From Riemerella columbina (GTDB taxonomy: Bacteria > Bacteroidota > Bacteroidia > Flavobacteriales > Weeksellaceae), in NCBI RefSeq assembly GCF_030517065.1, contig NZ_CP103950.1, positions 1,426,001 to 1,490,000 on the forward strand: 64,000 nucleotides of DNA, written 5' to 3'. Of the stretch, positions 18,262-27,599 are shown in pieces. Positions within the stretch are counted from its first letter, which is position 1; the number at the start of each line of letters is the position of its first letter. The notes under the pieces were generated by a model. That model was not told the origin of the DNA. It made no database searches and worked only from the letters and a program-made list of their open reading frames with translations. Both the position numbers and the translations under genes were made by a program.

Positions 18262-19059
18262 TCAGTTTTGAAGTAAAAAATCTTTAACCGTTGCGCTAAA
18301 ATCTTGAGGATTTTCGGCTTGCACCCAGTGTCCTGCACGGGCTATCGGCACTATTTTAGAATGCGGGAACTGTTGCTTAATCAAAAACTCATCTTGAGGC
18401 AAAATATAATTGGACTTCTCCCCTGCAATGAACAGCGTTTCCCCTTGAAATACACCAAACTGAATGGCTTTACTCACAAAATCGCTGTATTTTTCGGCTA
18501 AAGTATCCAAATTAAAGCGCCAATTGAGCTGTTTTTGCTCTATCCAATAGAGGTTTTTGGCTAAAAACTGCACCACGGATTTCTCGGGAATATATTGGTT
18601 GAGCGCCTCTTCTACTTCGGCTCTGGATTTAACTAAGCTGAAATCCACACTTTTTAAAGCCTTGATAATCCCTTGATGGTGCGGCGGATAGGACTTCGGC
18701 GAAATATCCACCACGATGAGTTTTTCCACCAACTCGGGGTATTTTATGGCACACTGCATCACAGCTTTGCCACCAAGGGAATGTCCCAACAGATGGGCTT
18801 TTTCGATATGGTGTGCTGCCATATATCGGCGGATGTCATCGGCTAAATCATCGTGCGACATAGATTCGGAGTGGAAACTCTTGCCGTGGTTTCTCAAATC
18901 GATAAGGTGGGTGGGCATCAGGGTGCCAAATTCTTTACCGAAACTGCCCCAATTGTCCAGCATTCCAAACAAACCATGAAAAACCAAGAGTGGCGTTTGG
19001 GGTAAATCTTGTCCATAAATTTTGGAATGGAGAATGGGGGTTTTTTGTTCTTCTACCAT
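18262..19059 (-). CDS. Alpha/beta hydrolase (YbfF-like)
   Basis: 265 residues. [10 protein letters not shown] near residue 28, nucleophile elbow [12 protein letters not shown] (about 91-102), [12 protein letters not shown], and catalytic His in [10 protein letters not shown]. Similar to the acyl-CoA/ester hydrolase YbfF and related esterases; substrate unknown. It overlaps the end of pdxJ by 7 bp. Confidence 0.82.
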   Translation of the reverse strand: MVEEQKTPILHSKIYGQDLPQTPLLVFHGLFGMLDNWGSFGKEFGTLMPTHLIDLRNHGKSFHSESMSHDDLADDIRRYMAAHHIEKAHLLGHSLGGKAVMQCAIKYPELVEKLIVVDISPKSYPPHHQGIIKALKSVDFSLVKSRAEVEEALNQYIPEKSVVQFLAKNLYWIEQKQLNWRFNLDTLAEKYSDFVSKAIQFGVFQGETLFIAGEKSNYILPQDEFLIKQQFPHSKIVPIARAGHWVQAENPQDFSATVKDFLLQN

Positions 19060-19772
19060 TGGGCTAATCTTTTGAGGTACGCTTGTATTGTGTTTTCTAA
19101 ACCGAGATATAACGCCTCCGAAATGAGCGCATGACCTATGGAAACCTCCTGTAAATGAGGTATTTGATCTGCAAAATAACGGAGATTTTCTAAACTTAAA
19201 TCGTGCCCAGCATTGATGCCTAAGCCGTACTTTAACGCTTCTTGAGCCGTGTCTACATAAGGTTTTATGGCGGCGGCTCTATCCTCGGTGTAGCCTTTGG
19301 CATAAGCCTCGGTGTAGAGTTCTATGCGGTCGGTACCCGTTTGGGCAGCGTATTTCACCATTTCTGGATTAGGATCTAAAAATATGGAAGTTCTGATGCC
19401 TGCGGCTTTAAATTCTGTAATGGTTTCTTTTAAAAAATCCAAATGCGTTTTGCAATCCCAGCCAGCATTAGAGGTGATGGCATCATCAGCATCTGGCACC
19501 AAAGTCACTTGCTCAGGCTTTACCTCCAGCACCATTTCTATAAATGGGCGGTGTGGGTTGCCCTCAATATTAAACTCCGTGGTCACCAGCGGTTTTAGAT
19601 CATAGACATCTTGTCTGGTAATATGGCGCTCATCTGGGCGTGGATGAATGGTAATTCCCTGTGCTCCAAACTTTTGCGTATCTATTGCCACTTGCGTTAC
19701 GCTGGGTACATCGCCGCCTCGTGCATTTCTTAAGGTGGCTATTTTATTGATATTTACACTTAATTTTGTCAT
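19053..19772 (-). CDS. pdxJ: Pyridoxine 5'-phosphate synthase
   Basis: 239 residues. TIM-barrel enzyme closing the pyridoxine ring from 3-amino-1-hydroxyacetone phosphate and DXP. Starts [17 protein letters not shown], includes [13 protein letters not shown] (catalytic His/Arg) and [11 protein letters not shown], and ends [19 protein letters not shown]. First gene of a three-gene operon. Confidence 0.95.
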   Translation of the reverse strand: MTKLSVNINKIATLRNARGGDVPSVTQVAIDTQKFGAQGITIHPRPDERHITRQDVYDLKPLVTTEFNIEGNPHRPFIEMVLEVKPEQVTLVPDADDAITSNAGWDCKTHLDFLKETITEFKAAGIRTSIFLDPNPEMVKYAAQTGTDRIELYTEAYAKGYTEDRAAAIKPYVDTAQEALKYGLGINAGHDLSLENLRYFADQIPHLQEVSIGHALISEALYLGLENTIQAYLKRLAQW

Positions 19773-19825
19773 CGTTATGCTTTTATTTTAGCGTTTTTTA
19801 GGCTTTAAACACCTTTATGAATGGT

Positions 19826-19833
19826 CAAATTTA
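19826..19833 (-). promoter_or_regulatory. -7 element upstream of pdxJ
   Basis: TAAATTTG on the minus strand, 53 bp before the pdxJ start, overlapping the stop of the mscS-like gene. Confidence 0.5.
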
Positions 19834-21081
19834 CAACTTTATGCTCACTTGCATCACTTCTAAATCAAATTTCTGTGCTGCCACAAGCAAATGGTCAAAA
19901 ATATCGGCTTGTATTTCCTCATAAGTTTCCCATTTAGAATCGTTGGTAAAACAGTAAATTTCTAACGGCAAACCTTGGGGCGAACTCTCCAACTGCCGCA
20001 CCATAATCGGACTTTCTTGGTCTATATTGGGGTGGTGTTTTAGATAATTGAAAGTATAAATTCTAAAAGTACCGATGTTGGTCAGCTGACGTTTATTCAA
20101 ATCATTGGTTTCCAAATTTTGGGGCTCTATCTGGCTTTCTTTGGTTTTAATATAATCTTTGAGAAGATTCACTTCGGAGAGCTTTTTGATTTCTTGATCA
20201 TTTAAGAATTTAAAGGATTTAATGTTGAAGTAAATCACCCGCTTGATCCTTCTGGTATTGGTTTCGGACATCCGTTGGAGGTTTTTAATCTCGGTGGAGA
20301 GGAGGTCATAAGTCGGGATGGTGGAGATGGTTTTATCAAAGTTTAAAATCTTGGTGGTCAATAGGTTAATATCTTCTATCGTCCCTTCTATATTGTACTT
20401 AGGAATACCGATCCAGTCGCCCACTTTAAGGTTTTTAGAGGTGGACACATGGATGCCCGTTACAAAACCGAGAATGGTATCTCTAAACACCAAGAGAATC
20501 ACCGCCGTCATTGCCCCTACACTCCCTAAAATGGTACCTGCCTTAATGTGGAAAATCACCGAAATACCAATAAATGTGAAGATGATATAGCCCACAATCT
20601 TCAGGGATTGTGTAACGGCACGGATGCCTGTAATGCGGTAGAAATCGCCTTTGAGCACATAGTAACGCTCCGCCGCCTTCAGCAAGCGCACATAGAGCAT
20701 CGCAAAGACCACCACAAACATCAGCGAGAAAATGGTTTCCAAAAAACTATGGCTCTTCGGGTGGCGGTAGAAGATGGAATAAATCATCTCTTGCACCAGC
20801 CCCACAGCAAAAAAATTAGCCACAGAATTAGAAACATTGCTTTCATATAAAGCCTTGATGATCGGCTTCTGCGAGTGTCTTTTTAGTAAGGCGAATACTA
20901 TTTTGAACCCTACTTTTAGCACCAAATCTACCGCCAATAATATCAGTAGGATCAGAGCTAATTTGAATACAATCTGTGTGGTGAGGATCCATTCATCTGG
21001 GAACTGGCCTTTAATCCAAAAGTGCAGCTGGTCGCTGATTTTCTGGAAAAAATCTTTGGTATCTTTAAAATCATCATTCAT
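19831..21081 (-). CDS. Mechanosensitive ion channel, MscS family (YbdG-like)
   Basis: 416 residues. Hydrophobic segments at about 30-55, 70-85, 100-120, 145-165 and 175-195 precede the MscS beta-domain (DWIGIPKYNIEGTIEDINLLTTKI, about 225-250). The pore helix region is GTILGSVGAMTAVILLVFRDTILG. A long C-terminal cytoplasmic part follows. Acts as an inner-membrane osmotic safety valve. Confidence 0.88.
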   Translation of the reverse strand: MNDDFKDTKDFFQKISDQLHFWIKGQFPDEWILTTQIVFKLALILLILLAVDLVLKVGFKIVFALLKRHSQKPIIKALYESNVSNSVANFFAVGLVQEMIYSIFYRHPKSHSFLETIFSLMFVVVFAMLYVRLLKAAERYYVLKGDFYRITGIRAVTQSLKIVGYIIFTFIGISVIFHIKAGTILGSVGAMTAVILLVFRDTILGFVTGIHVSTSKNLKVGDWIGIPKYNIEGTIEDINLLTTKILNFDKTISTIPTYDLLSTEIKNLQRMSETNTRRIKRVIYFNIKSFKFLNDQEIKKLSEVNLLKDYIKTKESQIEPQNLETNDLNKRQLTNIGTFRIYTFNYLKHHPNIDQESPIMVRQLESSPQGLPLEIYCFTNDSKWETYEEIQADIFDHLLVAAQKFDLEVMQVSIKL

Positions 21082-21085
21082 AGGG

Positions 21086-21093
21086 CAAAAATA
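21086..21093 (-). promoter_or_regulatory. -7 element of the MscS gene promoter
   Basis: TATTTTTG on the minus strand, 4 bp before the ATG at 21081; transcription would begin at or next to the start codon (leaderless). Confidence 0.6.
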
Positions 21094-21205
21094 CTAAAAT
21101 CTAACTGTATTTTTTGTATGTGGGGAAGGAATTTGACCTCATATTTTTTCATCTCAAAACTTCATTTTCGCCCTCATCCCCCGCTGCTGTATATCAATTT
21201 TTCCT

Positions 21206-21213
21206 TATCTTTG
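21206..21213 (+). promoter_or_regulatory. -7 element upstream of the TrmH-family gene
   Basis: TATCTTTG, 12 bp before the ATG at 21226; it excludes upstream starts of the same frame. Confidence 0.6.
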
Positions 21214-21225
21214 CTCAAAAGACCT

Positions 21226-21732
21226 ATGATGCAGTTGGAGCATTCTGAGATAGAAAATTCAAAACACAACCTTGAAATCAGCTTGGTGCTGGAGCATCTG
21301 CAATCGCCGCAGAATATAGGGCTTATCATCCGTACTGCCGAGGCTATGGGCGTACAAAAAATCTTCGTTTTATCCGAGAAATACCAACAACTAAACCCCA
21401 AAATAAAAGCCATCACACGCGCTACAGAGGATTATATAGAGGTTATTTTCGTGCAAGATTGGTCGGAAATTTTGGCGCGCCTCACTCCTGAAAAGGTTCA
21501 CTTCTATGCCTTAGAAAAAACCAGCCACAGCGTGGATTATAGAAGTGTTTCATATAAATTTCCGTGTGTGCTCATCTGTGGCAACGAGCGCTATGGCGTT
21601 TCTGAAGAGGCATTAAAACTGAGCGAAAAGCACCTGCATCTCCCTATGTATGGACGCAACACTTCTATGAATGTCGCTATGGCTACGGGCATTGCCTTGG
21701 CTCAAATGGTCGCCTCACCCTCTACCCTTTAA
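21226..21732 (+). CDS. SpoU/TrmH-family RNA 2'-O-methyltransferase
   Basis: 168 residues from ATG 21226 (or the adjacent ATG 21229). The same frame is open back to 21022, but this would overlap the divergent MscS gene and its promoter. SPOUT-fold motifs: LQSPQNIGLIIRTAEAMG (motif 1), CGNERYGVSEE (motif 2) and NTSMNVAMATGIALAQ (motif 3). Could act on tRNA (TrmH-like) or rRNA; the target is not visible. Confidence 0.88.
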   Translation: MMQLEHSEIENSKHNLEISLVLEHLQSPQNIGLIIRTAEAMGVQKIFVLSEKYQQLNPKIKAITRATEDYIEVIFVQDWSEILARLTPEKVHFYALEKTSHSVDYRSVSYKFPCVLICGNERYGVSEEALKLSEKHLHLPMYGRNTSMNVAMATGIALAQMVASPSTL

Positions 21733-21744
21733 AAACTATAAAAG

Positions 21745-22386
21745 ATGAATTGGACAGATATTTTAGCCCCTATTAAACATTCCACTTATTTCAAAGAACT
21801 ATGGCAAAAGGTGAAACACGCCTATGCCACCAGCCTATGTTTCCCGCCGAAGCATCAAATTTTTAGAGCGCTGGAGCTCACCCCTTTTGAGGAAGTTAAG
21901 GTGGTTATATTAGGGCAAGACCCTTACCATAACGATTTCCAAGCCAATGGGCTTTGCTTTTCTGTGTCCGACCAAGTGCCCGCACCGCCTTCGTTGAGGA
22001 ATATTTTTAAAGAGCTCCACGATGATTTAGGCATCAGAAAAACCTCTAACGAGCTGGAGGCTTGGGCTAAACAAGGCGTGTTATTGCTCAACGCCACACT
22101 TACCGTAAAAGCCCACCAAGCCAACTCCCACAAAGACCTCGGTTGGGAAACCTTTACCGATTTCATCATTAAAGAAATAGCCGACCAAAAGGAAAATGTG
22201 GTCTTTGTGCTATGGGGATCTTTTGCGCAAAAGAAAGCCACACTTATCAATCCGCAGAAGCACCTCATCATCCAATCGGCGCACCCTTCGCCACTCTCGG
22301 CACACCGTGGCTTTTTGGGCAGTCGCCCTTTTTCTAAAATCAACCAATATTTAGAAGCTACCCACCAAAAACCAATAGAATGGTAG
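21745..22386 (+). CDS. ung: Uracil-DNA glycosylase
   Basis: 213 residues, family 1 UDG that removes uracil from DNA. Catalytic motif GQDPYH (Asp59, His62) followed by NGLCFSV, and the DNA-intercalation loop HPSPLSAHRG near residues 180-190. It starts 12 bp after the methyltransferase and is likely cotranscribed. Confidence 0.95.
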   Translation: MNWTDILAPIKHSTYFKELWQKVKHAYATSLCFPPKHQIFRALELTPFEEVKVVILGQDPYHNDFQANGLCFSVSDQVPAPPSLRNIFKELHDDLGIRKTSNELEAWAKQGVLLLNATLTVKAHQANSHKDLGWETFTDFIIKEIADQKENVVFVLWGSFAQKKATLINPQKHLIIQSAHPSPLSAHRGFLGSRPFSKINQYLEATHQKPIEW

Positions 22387-22394
22387 GGAAAAGC

Positions 22395-22424
22395 TTTGAT
22401 TTTCCAATAAAAATCCTATTTTTG
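22395..22424 (+). promoter_or_regulatory. Promoter of the DPP IV-like gene
   Basis: TTTG at 22395-22398, 18 bp, then TATTTTTG at 22417-22424: both flavobacterial core elements, 23 bp before the ATG. Confidence 0.65.
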
Positions 22425-22447
22425 AAACCTATATAAAATCAGAAACA

Positions 22448-24580
22448 ATGAAAAACATCTTAATAGTAGCCGTGGGCACTACCCTACTTTCTGGAGGACT
22501 GCAAGCCCAGCAGATAAGTTTAGAGAAAATTTATTCTGGACAATACCGTGCCAAGGGCATTTCGGGGATTTCGCCGCTCAAGAGCAATGAGTATTATGCC
22601 GTGATAGAGCCCGAAGGTATCGCTAAATACGCCTACAAAAATTTAGAAAAAGTAGACTACCTCATCCAGGGGCATTTTGAAGACTACACCCTCTCTGATG
22701 ATGGCTCTAAAATCTTGCTACAGCTGGACAGCAGCCCCATTTATAGACACTCTTTCCTCGGCGTTTTCCAAGTGAAAGATTTGACCACTGGCGCTACCAC
22801 AAGCATTTTTAATGGGCAGCCAGTGCAAGAGCCCCTCTTCTCTCCTGATGGCACCAAAGTCGCCTTTATCTCGGAAAATAATTTGTATTACCAAGACTTA
22901 GCCTCTGGAAAAATAACGACCGTTACCCAAGATGGCGCCCAAAATAAAATCCTCAATGGTTTGGCAGATTGGGTTTATGAGGAAGAATTTGGACACGCCC
23001 GACAGTACGAATGGAGCTACAAGAGCGATGCCCTCATCTTCGTTAAATCCAATGAAACCGAAGTACCAGAGATGAATATGCCCATTTACGGCAAAACCCT
23101 CTACCCTCAAGATTTCAAATTTAAATACCCTAAGGCTGGGGAGCCCAACTCTGTGGTGAGTTTATGGATTTACCACCTCCCAACAGCGCAAACCGCAGCG
23201 GTAGACCTCGCCGCTTTTCAGAATGATTATATTCCCAAAATATTTAAAGCCCACCGAGATGGAGAAATATTAGTCGCAACCGCTAACCGCCACCAGAATC
23301 AGGTGGATCTACTCGCCATCAATACCACCACCCACCAAGCTCAAAAGCGCTTCACCGAGAAAGACCCTGCGTGGATAGAAACCGACCAACTGACCTTAGA
23401 GTTTTTGCCTGACCAGAGCTTTCTATGGGCTTCGGAGCGAGATGGACACCGCCATCTGTATTGGTACGATGCCTCGGGGAAGTTAAAAAAACAAGTGACC
23501 AAAGGCAATTGGGAAATTACCGACTACTACGGCTACCACCCAGAAACGCAGGAAGTTTTGGTGCAGACCACGCAAAAAGGCAGCATCAATCGGGTGATTT
23601 CTAAAATCAATATTAAAACAGGACAATCCACTTTGATCTCTGCCCCCGAAGGGCATAACGCGGCGACCTTTAGTCCAGATTTTAAGTATTTCATCAATAC
23701 CACCTCTACCGCTAAAATGCCGTACCGCTATATTTTAAAATCTGGCGATGGCACCACCATCAAAGAAATACAAAATAATGATGCCCTCCTCACGAAGCTA
23801 AAAACCGACCAGTGGGTGGCTAAGGAATTCTTTACTATCCCCAATACCCACGGCGATGAGATGAATGCTTGGATCATGAAGCCTAAAGATTTTGACCCTA
23901 AAAAATCCTACCCACTCCTGATGTTCCAATATTCAGGACCTGGCTCTCAGCAAGTGAGCAACGCTTGGGATGGCGGCAATGGACTCTGGTTTAATGTCTT
24001 GGTGCAACAGGGGTATATTGTGGCTTGCGTAGATGGCAGAGGCACGGGCTACAAAGGTACCGCTTACAAAAAAGCTACCTATCTGAACTTAGGTAAATAC
24101 GAGATAGAAGACCAAATAACCGCTGCCCGTTGGCTGGGGCAACAGCCTTATATTGATGCCAGTAGAATTGGGATTTTCGGCTGGAGTTTTGGCGGTTATA
24201 TGGCGAGTTTAGCCATGACCAAAGGTGCTGATGTTTTCAAAATGGGCATTGCCGTAGCCCCTGTTACCAACTGGCGTTTTTATGACAGCATCTACACCGA
24301 GCGCTTCCTAAGAACGCCGCAGGAAAACCCTAAGGGATACGATGACAACTCACCAACGGAATTTGCCCACTTACTCAAAGGCAACTTCCTCCTCATCCAC
24401 GGTACCGCTGATGATAATGTGCACTACCAGAACTCGGCGGTCTTTGCGGAAGCCCTTATCCAACAGAATAAATCGTTTGAATTTATGACTTATCCTGATA
24501 AAAACCACGGCATCTATGGTGGCAAAACACGCCCACAGCTTTACCAAAAGATGACCCAGTTTATCCTCAACAATTTATAA
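22448..24580 (+). CDS. Prolyl dipeptidyl-peptidase IV family (S9B) protein
   Basis: 710 residues with a signal peptide (about 1-20, ending LQAQ). An eight-bladed beta-propeller (about 50-470) precedes the alpha/beta hydrolase domain. Catalytic triad: Ser580 in GWSFGGY, Asp656 in GTADDNVHY, His687 in KNHGIYGG. The DPP IV double-Glu site that binds the peptide N terminus is present (VYEEEF, Glu178-180). Periplasmic enzyme releasing X-Pro dipeptides. Followed by a strong terminator. Confidence 0.92.
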   Translation: MKNILIVAVGTTLLSGGLQAQQISLEKIYSGQYRAKGISGISPLKSNEYYAVIEPEGIAKYAYKNLEKVDYLIQGHFEDYTLSDDGSKILLQLDSSPIYRHSFLGVFQVKDLTTGATTSIFNGQPVQEPLFSPDGTKVAFISENNLYYQDLASGKITTVTQDGAQNKILNGLADWVYEEEFGHARQYEWSYKSDALIFVKSNETEVPEMNMPIYGKTLYPQDFKFKYPKAGEPNSVVSLWIYHLPTAQTAAVDLAAFQNDYIPKIFKAHRDGEILVATANRHQNQVDLLAINTTTHQAQKRFTEKDPAWIETDQLTLEFLPDQSFLWASERDGHRHLYWYDASGKLKKQVTKGNWEITDYYGYHPETQEVLVQTTQKGSINRVISKINIKTGQSTLISAPEGHNAATFSPDFKYFINTTSTAKMPYRYILKSGDGTTIKEIQNNDALLTKLKTDQWVAKEFFTIPNTHGDEMNAWIMKPKDFDPKKSYPLLMFQYSGPGSQQVSNAWDGGNGLWFNVLVQQGYIVACVDGRGTGYKGTAYKKATYLNLGKYEIEDQITAARWLGQQPYIDASRIGIFGWSFGGYMASLAMTKGADVFKMGIAVAPVTNWRFYDSIYTERFLRTPQENPKGYDDNSPTEFAHLLKGNFLLIHGTADDNVHYQNSAVFAEALIQQNKSFEFMTYPDKNHGIYGGKTRPQLYQKMTQFILNNL

Positions 24581-24610
24581 TTCCAAAGGTTGGTAACCAA
24601 CCAAAAGCCC

Positions 24611-24645
24611 AAAGCCCCACCGTTCGCAGTGGGGCTTTATTTCAT
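24611..24645 (+). terminator. Terminator after the DPP IV-like gene
   Basis: AGCCCCAC (24613-24620) and GTGGGGCT (24629-24636) form a GC-rich stem followed by TTATTTC. Confidence 0.8.
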
Positions 24646-24715
24646 TAAATGAAGAAAGTCAGCCCTGCCCACTCCCTTGATATCAGTGTTCCTTATACTT
24701 TGGTCATACCTTTGA

Positions 24716-25215
24716 TCCCTTTGGAAGGGGGTAACGACCATTAAAGAAGGGATATACGACCCCTTCGGAAGGGGGCAACGACCATTAAAGAAGGGGTATC
24801 CGACCCCTTCAGAAGGGGGGTAACGACCATTAAAGAAGGGGTATCCGACCCCTTCAGAAGGGGGTAACGACCATTAAAGAAGGGGTATCTGACCCCTTCA
24901 GAAGGGGGCAACGACCATTAAAGAAGGGATATACAACCCCTTCGGAAGGGGGTAATGACCATTAAAGAAGGGATACACGACCCCTTCGGAAGGGGGTAAC
25001 GACCATTAAAGAAGGGGTATCTGACCCCTTCAGAAGGGGGCAACGACCATTAAAGAAGGGGTATCCGACCCCTTCAGAAGGGGGTAACAACCATTAAAGA
25101 AGGGATATACGACCCCTTCGGAAGGGGGCAACGACCATTAAAGAAGGGGTATCCGACCCCTTCAGAAGGGGGTAACGACCTCTAAAAAAGGGATACACGA
25201 CCCCTTCGGAAGGAA
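24716..25215. repeat. 44-bp tandem array, 12 copies, each with a palindrome
   Basis: Twelve units repeat at exactly 44 bp (one step of 45). Palindrome starts: 24716 (degenerate), 24760, 24804, 24849, 24893, 24937, 24981, 25025, 25069, 25113, 25157, 25201. The core is CCCCTTCRGAAGGGG, joined by GTAACGACCATTAAAGAAG and a variable GGGATAYACGA or GGGGTATCYGA. The two linker types are strictly linked to R=G or R=A. It is non-coding: 44 is not a multiple of 3, and every frame hits stops. There are no unique spacers. Flanks 24646-24715 and 25216-25319 hold nothing recognisable. Confidence 0.9.
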
Positions 25216-25319
25216 GTGAAGATCATAAACGCAAAACTGTTCGGCACCACAGTTCGAGATAAAACGAACCTCATCACAATTAAACCCGCTGTTATCGTGT
25301 GTATTTTTATTTTTATGCT

Positions 25320-25327
25320 TATTTTTG
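25320..25327 (+). promoter_or_regulatory. -7 element upstream of the UbiA-type gene
   Basis: TATTTTTG, 18 bp before the ATG at 25346. Confidence 0.55.
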
Positions 25328-25345
25328 TGGCTTCAAATTCAGCGT

Positions 25346-26230
25346 ATGAAGAACTATCTAAAACTGATGCGAGTAGAACAATGGGTAAAAAATCTATTCG
25401 TTTTTGTGCCGCTATTTTTCTCTGGTCAAATTCTTAACCTACACTTATTTTCTCTTAGTTGCGTAGCGTTTATCATCTTCTCCCTTACCGCCAGTAGCAT
25501 CTACATCATCAATGATTATATGGACATCGCTTCCGATAGGAAACATCCTGAAAAGAAACACCGTCCGCTTGCCAGTGGTGCCATTTCTAAAACCTCGGCA
25601 AAGGTATTGTTAGGGGTTCTGATGCTCTGCGTTTTGGTAGGAATAAGCTCTGGATTTTATGCTCAAATTGGCACGATGTTTCAGTTTGCCACCATTATTT
25701 TAACTTATTTCGTGATGAACCTCGCTTATACTTTTAAGTTGAAACACATCGCGATTATTGATATTACCATTATTGCCATCGGTTTTGTACTCAGGGTCTT
25801 GGCTGGGGGCTATATTACGGGGCTTATCATTACCCAATGGGCAATTCTCCTGACCTTTGTTTTAGCCTTAGTATTGGCGATAGGCAAGCGCCGTGGGGAG
25901 CTCATCAATGCCCAACTGACAGGCAAAACACGGAAAGCGCTGGATGGCTACAACATTCAGTTTGCGGATATTACCCTCTCGCTCAGTTGTACCCTCGCTA
26001 TTGTTTGTTATCTTATGTTTACCCTCTCCCCAGAGGTGCAGGAGCGGTTCCACCCCAGAGTGTTCTATACGGTTATTTTCGTGATGTTCGCTTTCCTGAG
26101 GTATCTGCAACAGACTTTGGTGTATAACAAAACGGAATCTCCAACTAAAATTGTGTACAAAGACCGCTATATCCAAGTGACCTTGGTGCTGTGGCTGGTA
26201 GCTTTTCTCTACCAAATCTACGCGAAATAA
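25346..26230 (+). CDS. UbiA-family polyprenyl-phosphate phosphoribosyltransferase-like protein
   Basis: 294 residues from ATG 25346 (MKNYLKLMRVEQWVKN); the frame extends to TTG 25325 but that codon lies in the -7 element. About eight or nine membrane helices. The first Asp-rich motif NDYMDIASDRKHP (about 62-74) and RPLASG are typical of decaprenyl-phosphate phosphoribosyltransferase-type UbiA proteins (Rv3806c group). The next gene is DprE1-like, supporting a role in a lipid-linked ribose/arabinose donor. A different prenyl acceptor cannot be excluded. Confidence 0.78.
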   Translation: MKNYLKLMRVEQWVKNLFVFVPLFFSGQILNLHLFSLSCVAFIIFSLTASSIYIINDYMDIASDRKHPEKKHRPLASGAISKTSAKVLLGVLMLCVLVGISSGFYAQIGTMFQFATIILTYFVMNLAYTFKLKHIAIIDITIIAIGFVLRVLAGGYITGLIITQWAILLTFVLALVLAIGKRRGELINAQLTGKTRKALDGYNIQFADITLSLSCTLAIVCYLMFTLSPEVQERFHPRVFYTVIFVMFAFLRYLQQTLVYNKTESPTKIVYKDRYIQVTLVLWLVAFLYQIYAK

Positions 26231-26266
26231 AGCGATGTACCCAAAACAAAATCATCTAAAAAGACA

Positions 26267-27589
26267 ATGAAAAAAAATTATATTCAAAAGGTTTCTAACT
26301 GGGGTAACTACCCTGTAGTGGAGAAAGAAATGGTGGCTGAAGACCAGCTGCACCGCATCCAAGACTATGTTCTGAGCAAGCCAGAACTCATTGCCAGAGG
26401 TAATGGCAGATGCTATGGTGATGCCTCGCTTGGGGAGGCTATTTTCTCTACCAAAAGGCTGAATAAGTTCATTGAGTTTGACCGCCTGAACGGCATTATA
26501 GAATGTGAATCTGGGGTCTTGCTCTCGGAGATTTTAGAAGTGATTGTGCCACAGGGCTATTTTCTCTATGTAACGCCAGGCACCAAGTTGGTGAGTGTGG
26601 GCGGTGCTATAGCCTCTGATGTCCACGGCAAAAACCACCACGCCGAGGGCTGCTTCTCTGAATATGTTACCGAATTTAAGCTCCTCAACCATAATGCCCA
26701 AGTCCTTACCTGCTCTCGTACGGAGAATGCAGATTTGTTCTGGGCGACCATTGGAGGTATGGGGCTCACGGGGATTATCCTCTCCGCCAGATTTAAGCTT
26801 AAAACTATTGATAGCGCCTACATCCGCCAAGAGAGCATCAAAGCTGAAAATTTAGATGAGATCTTTCAACTCTTTGAGGAGAGCGAAGATTGGACTTACA
26901 CCGTGGCGTGGATAGACTGCCTACAAAAAGGGAAAAACATCGGGCGCTCTATTTTAATGCGTGGCGAGCATGCACTGAAAATGGAACTCCCTGAAAAGAA
27001 AGCTCAAACCCCACTAAAACTAAAACCCAAACTAAGCCCTACGGTACCGTTTTACTTCCCTAATTTTGTGCTCAACCAGTGGAGCGTTAAGGTTTTTAAT
27101 TGGCTCTATTATAGAAAACAATCTAAAAAAATGGTGAAGAACTTTGTGGATTATGAAACCTTTTTCTATCCCTTAGATGCCATTAAAGATTGGAATAAAA
27201 TCTACGGCAAAAGTGGGTTTATTCAATACCAAATGGTGATCCCCAAAGCCCAAGGCAAGGCAGGAATGTCCAAGATTTTAGAAACCATAGCGCATAGTGG
27301 CAATGGCTCTTTTTTAGCCGTGCTCAAGCTCTTTGGCAAGAACAATCCTGAGGCTTATAACTCCTTTCCTATTGAGGGCTATACGCTGGCATTAGACTTT
27401 AAAGTGAATAAAAAACTGAAGAAATTGGTGGCTGATTTAGACCAGATTGTTAAAGAATTTGGCGGCCGTATCTACCTCACCAAAGACAGTATGAGTAGCC
27501 CAGAGCTGACCAATTATTTAAAAAATGTGGAGAGTTATAAATATGTATCCCTCCAAAGAAAGAGAATCACAGGGCGAAGCATAGGATAA
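26267..27589 (+). CDS. FAD-dependent oxidoreductase, DprE1-like
   Basis: 440 residues. FAD_binding_4 (VAO-type) domain about 15-190 with ARGNGRCYGDASLG and the SDVHGKNHH segment that in DprE1 lies by the flavin; an ALO-type C-terminal domain follows. DprE1 oxidises polyprenyl-phospho-ribose at C2'. With the UbiA-type gene 36 bp upstream, the same pathway is likely. The partner reductase DprE2 is not adjacent. The C terminus (SLQRKRITGRSIG) looks slightly divergent. Confidence 0.78.
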   Translation: MKKNYIQKVSNWGNYPVVEKEMVAEDQLHRIQDYVLSKPELIARGNGRCYGDASLGEAIFSTKRLNKFIEFDRLNGIIECESGVLLSEILEVIVPQGYFLYVTPGTKLVSVGGAIASDVHGKNHHAEGCFSEYVTEFKLLNHNAQVLTCSRTENADLFWATIGGMGLTGIILSARFKLKTIDSAYIRQESIKAENLDEIFQLFEESEDWTYTVAWIDCLQKGKNIGRSILMRGEHALKMELPEKKAQTPLKLKPKLSPTVPFYFPNFVLNQWSVKVFNWLYYRKQSKKMVKNFVDYETFFYPLDAIKDWNKIYGKSGFIQYQMVIPKAQGKAGMSKILETIAHSGNGSFLAVLKLFGKNNPEAYNSFPIEGYTLALDFKVNKKLKKLVADLDQIVKEFGGRIYLTKDSMSSPELTNYLKNVESYKYVSLQRKRITGRSIG

Positions 27590-27599
27590 CAGCATCAAG

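Noticed and set aside
21022-21225. N-terminal extension of the TrmH-family protein
   Set aside because: It overlaps the divergent MscS gene and both promoters; the conserved protein begins at 21226.
24716-25215. CRISPR array
   Set aside because: The whole 44-bp unit, including linkers, is repeated; there are no unique spacers and no cas genes in the window.
25216-25437. 73-codon frame upstream of the UbiA gene
   Set aside because: It overlaps the UbiA start in another frame and has low-complexity content; the UbiA promoter lies inside it.
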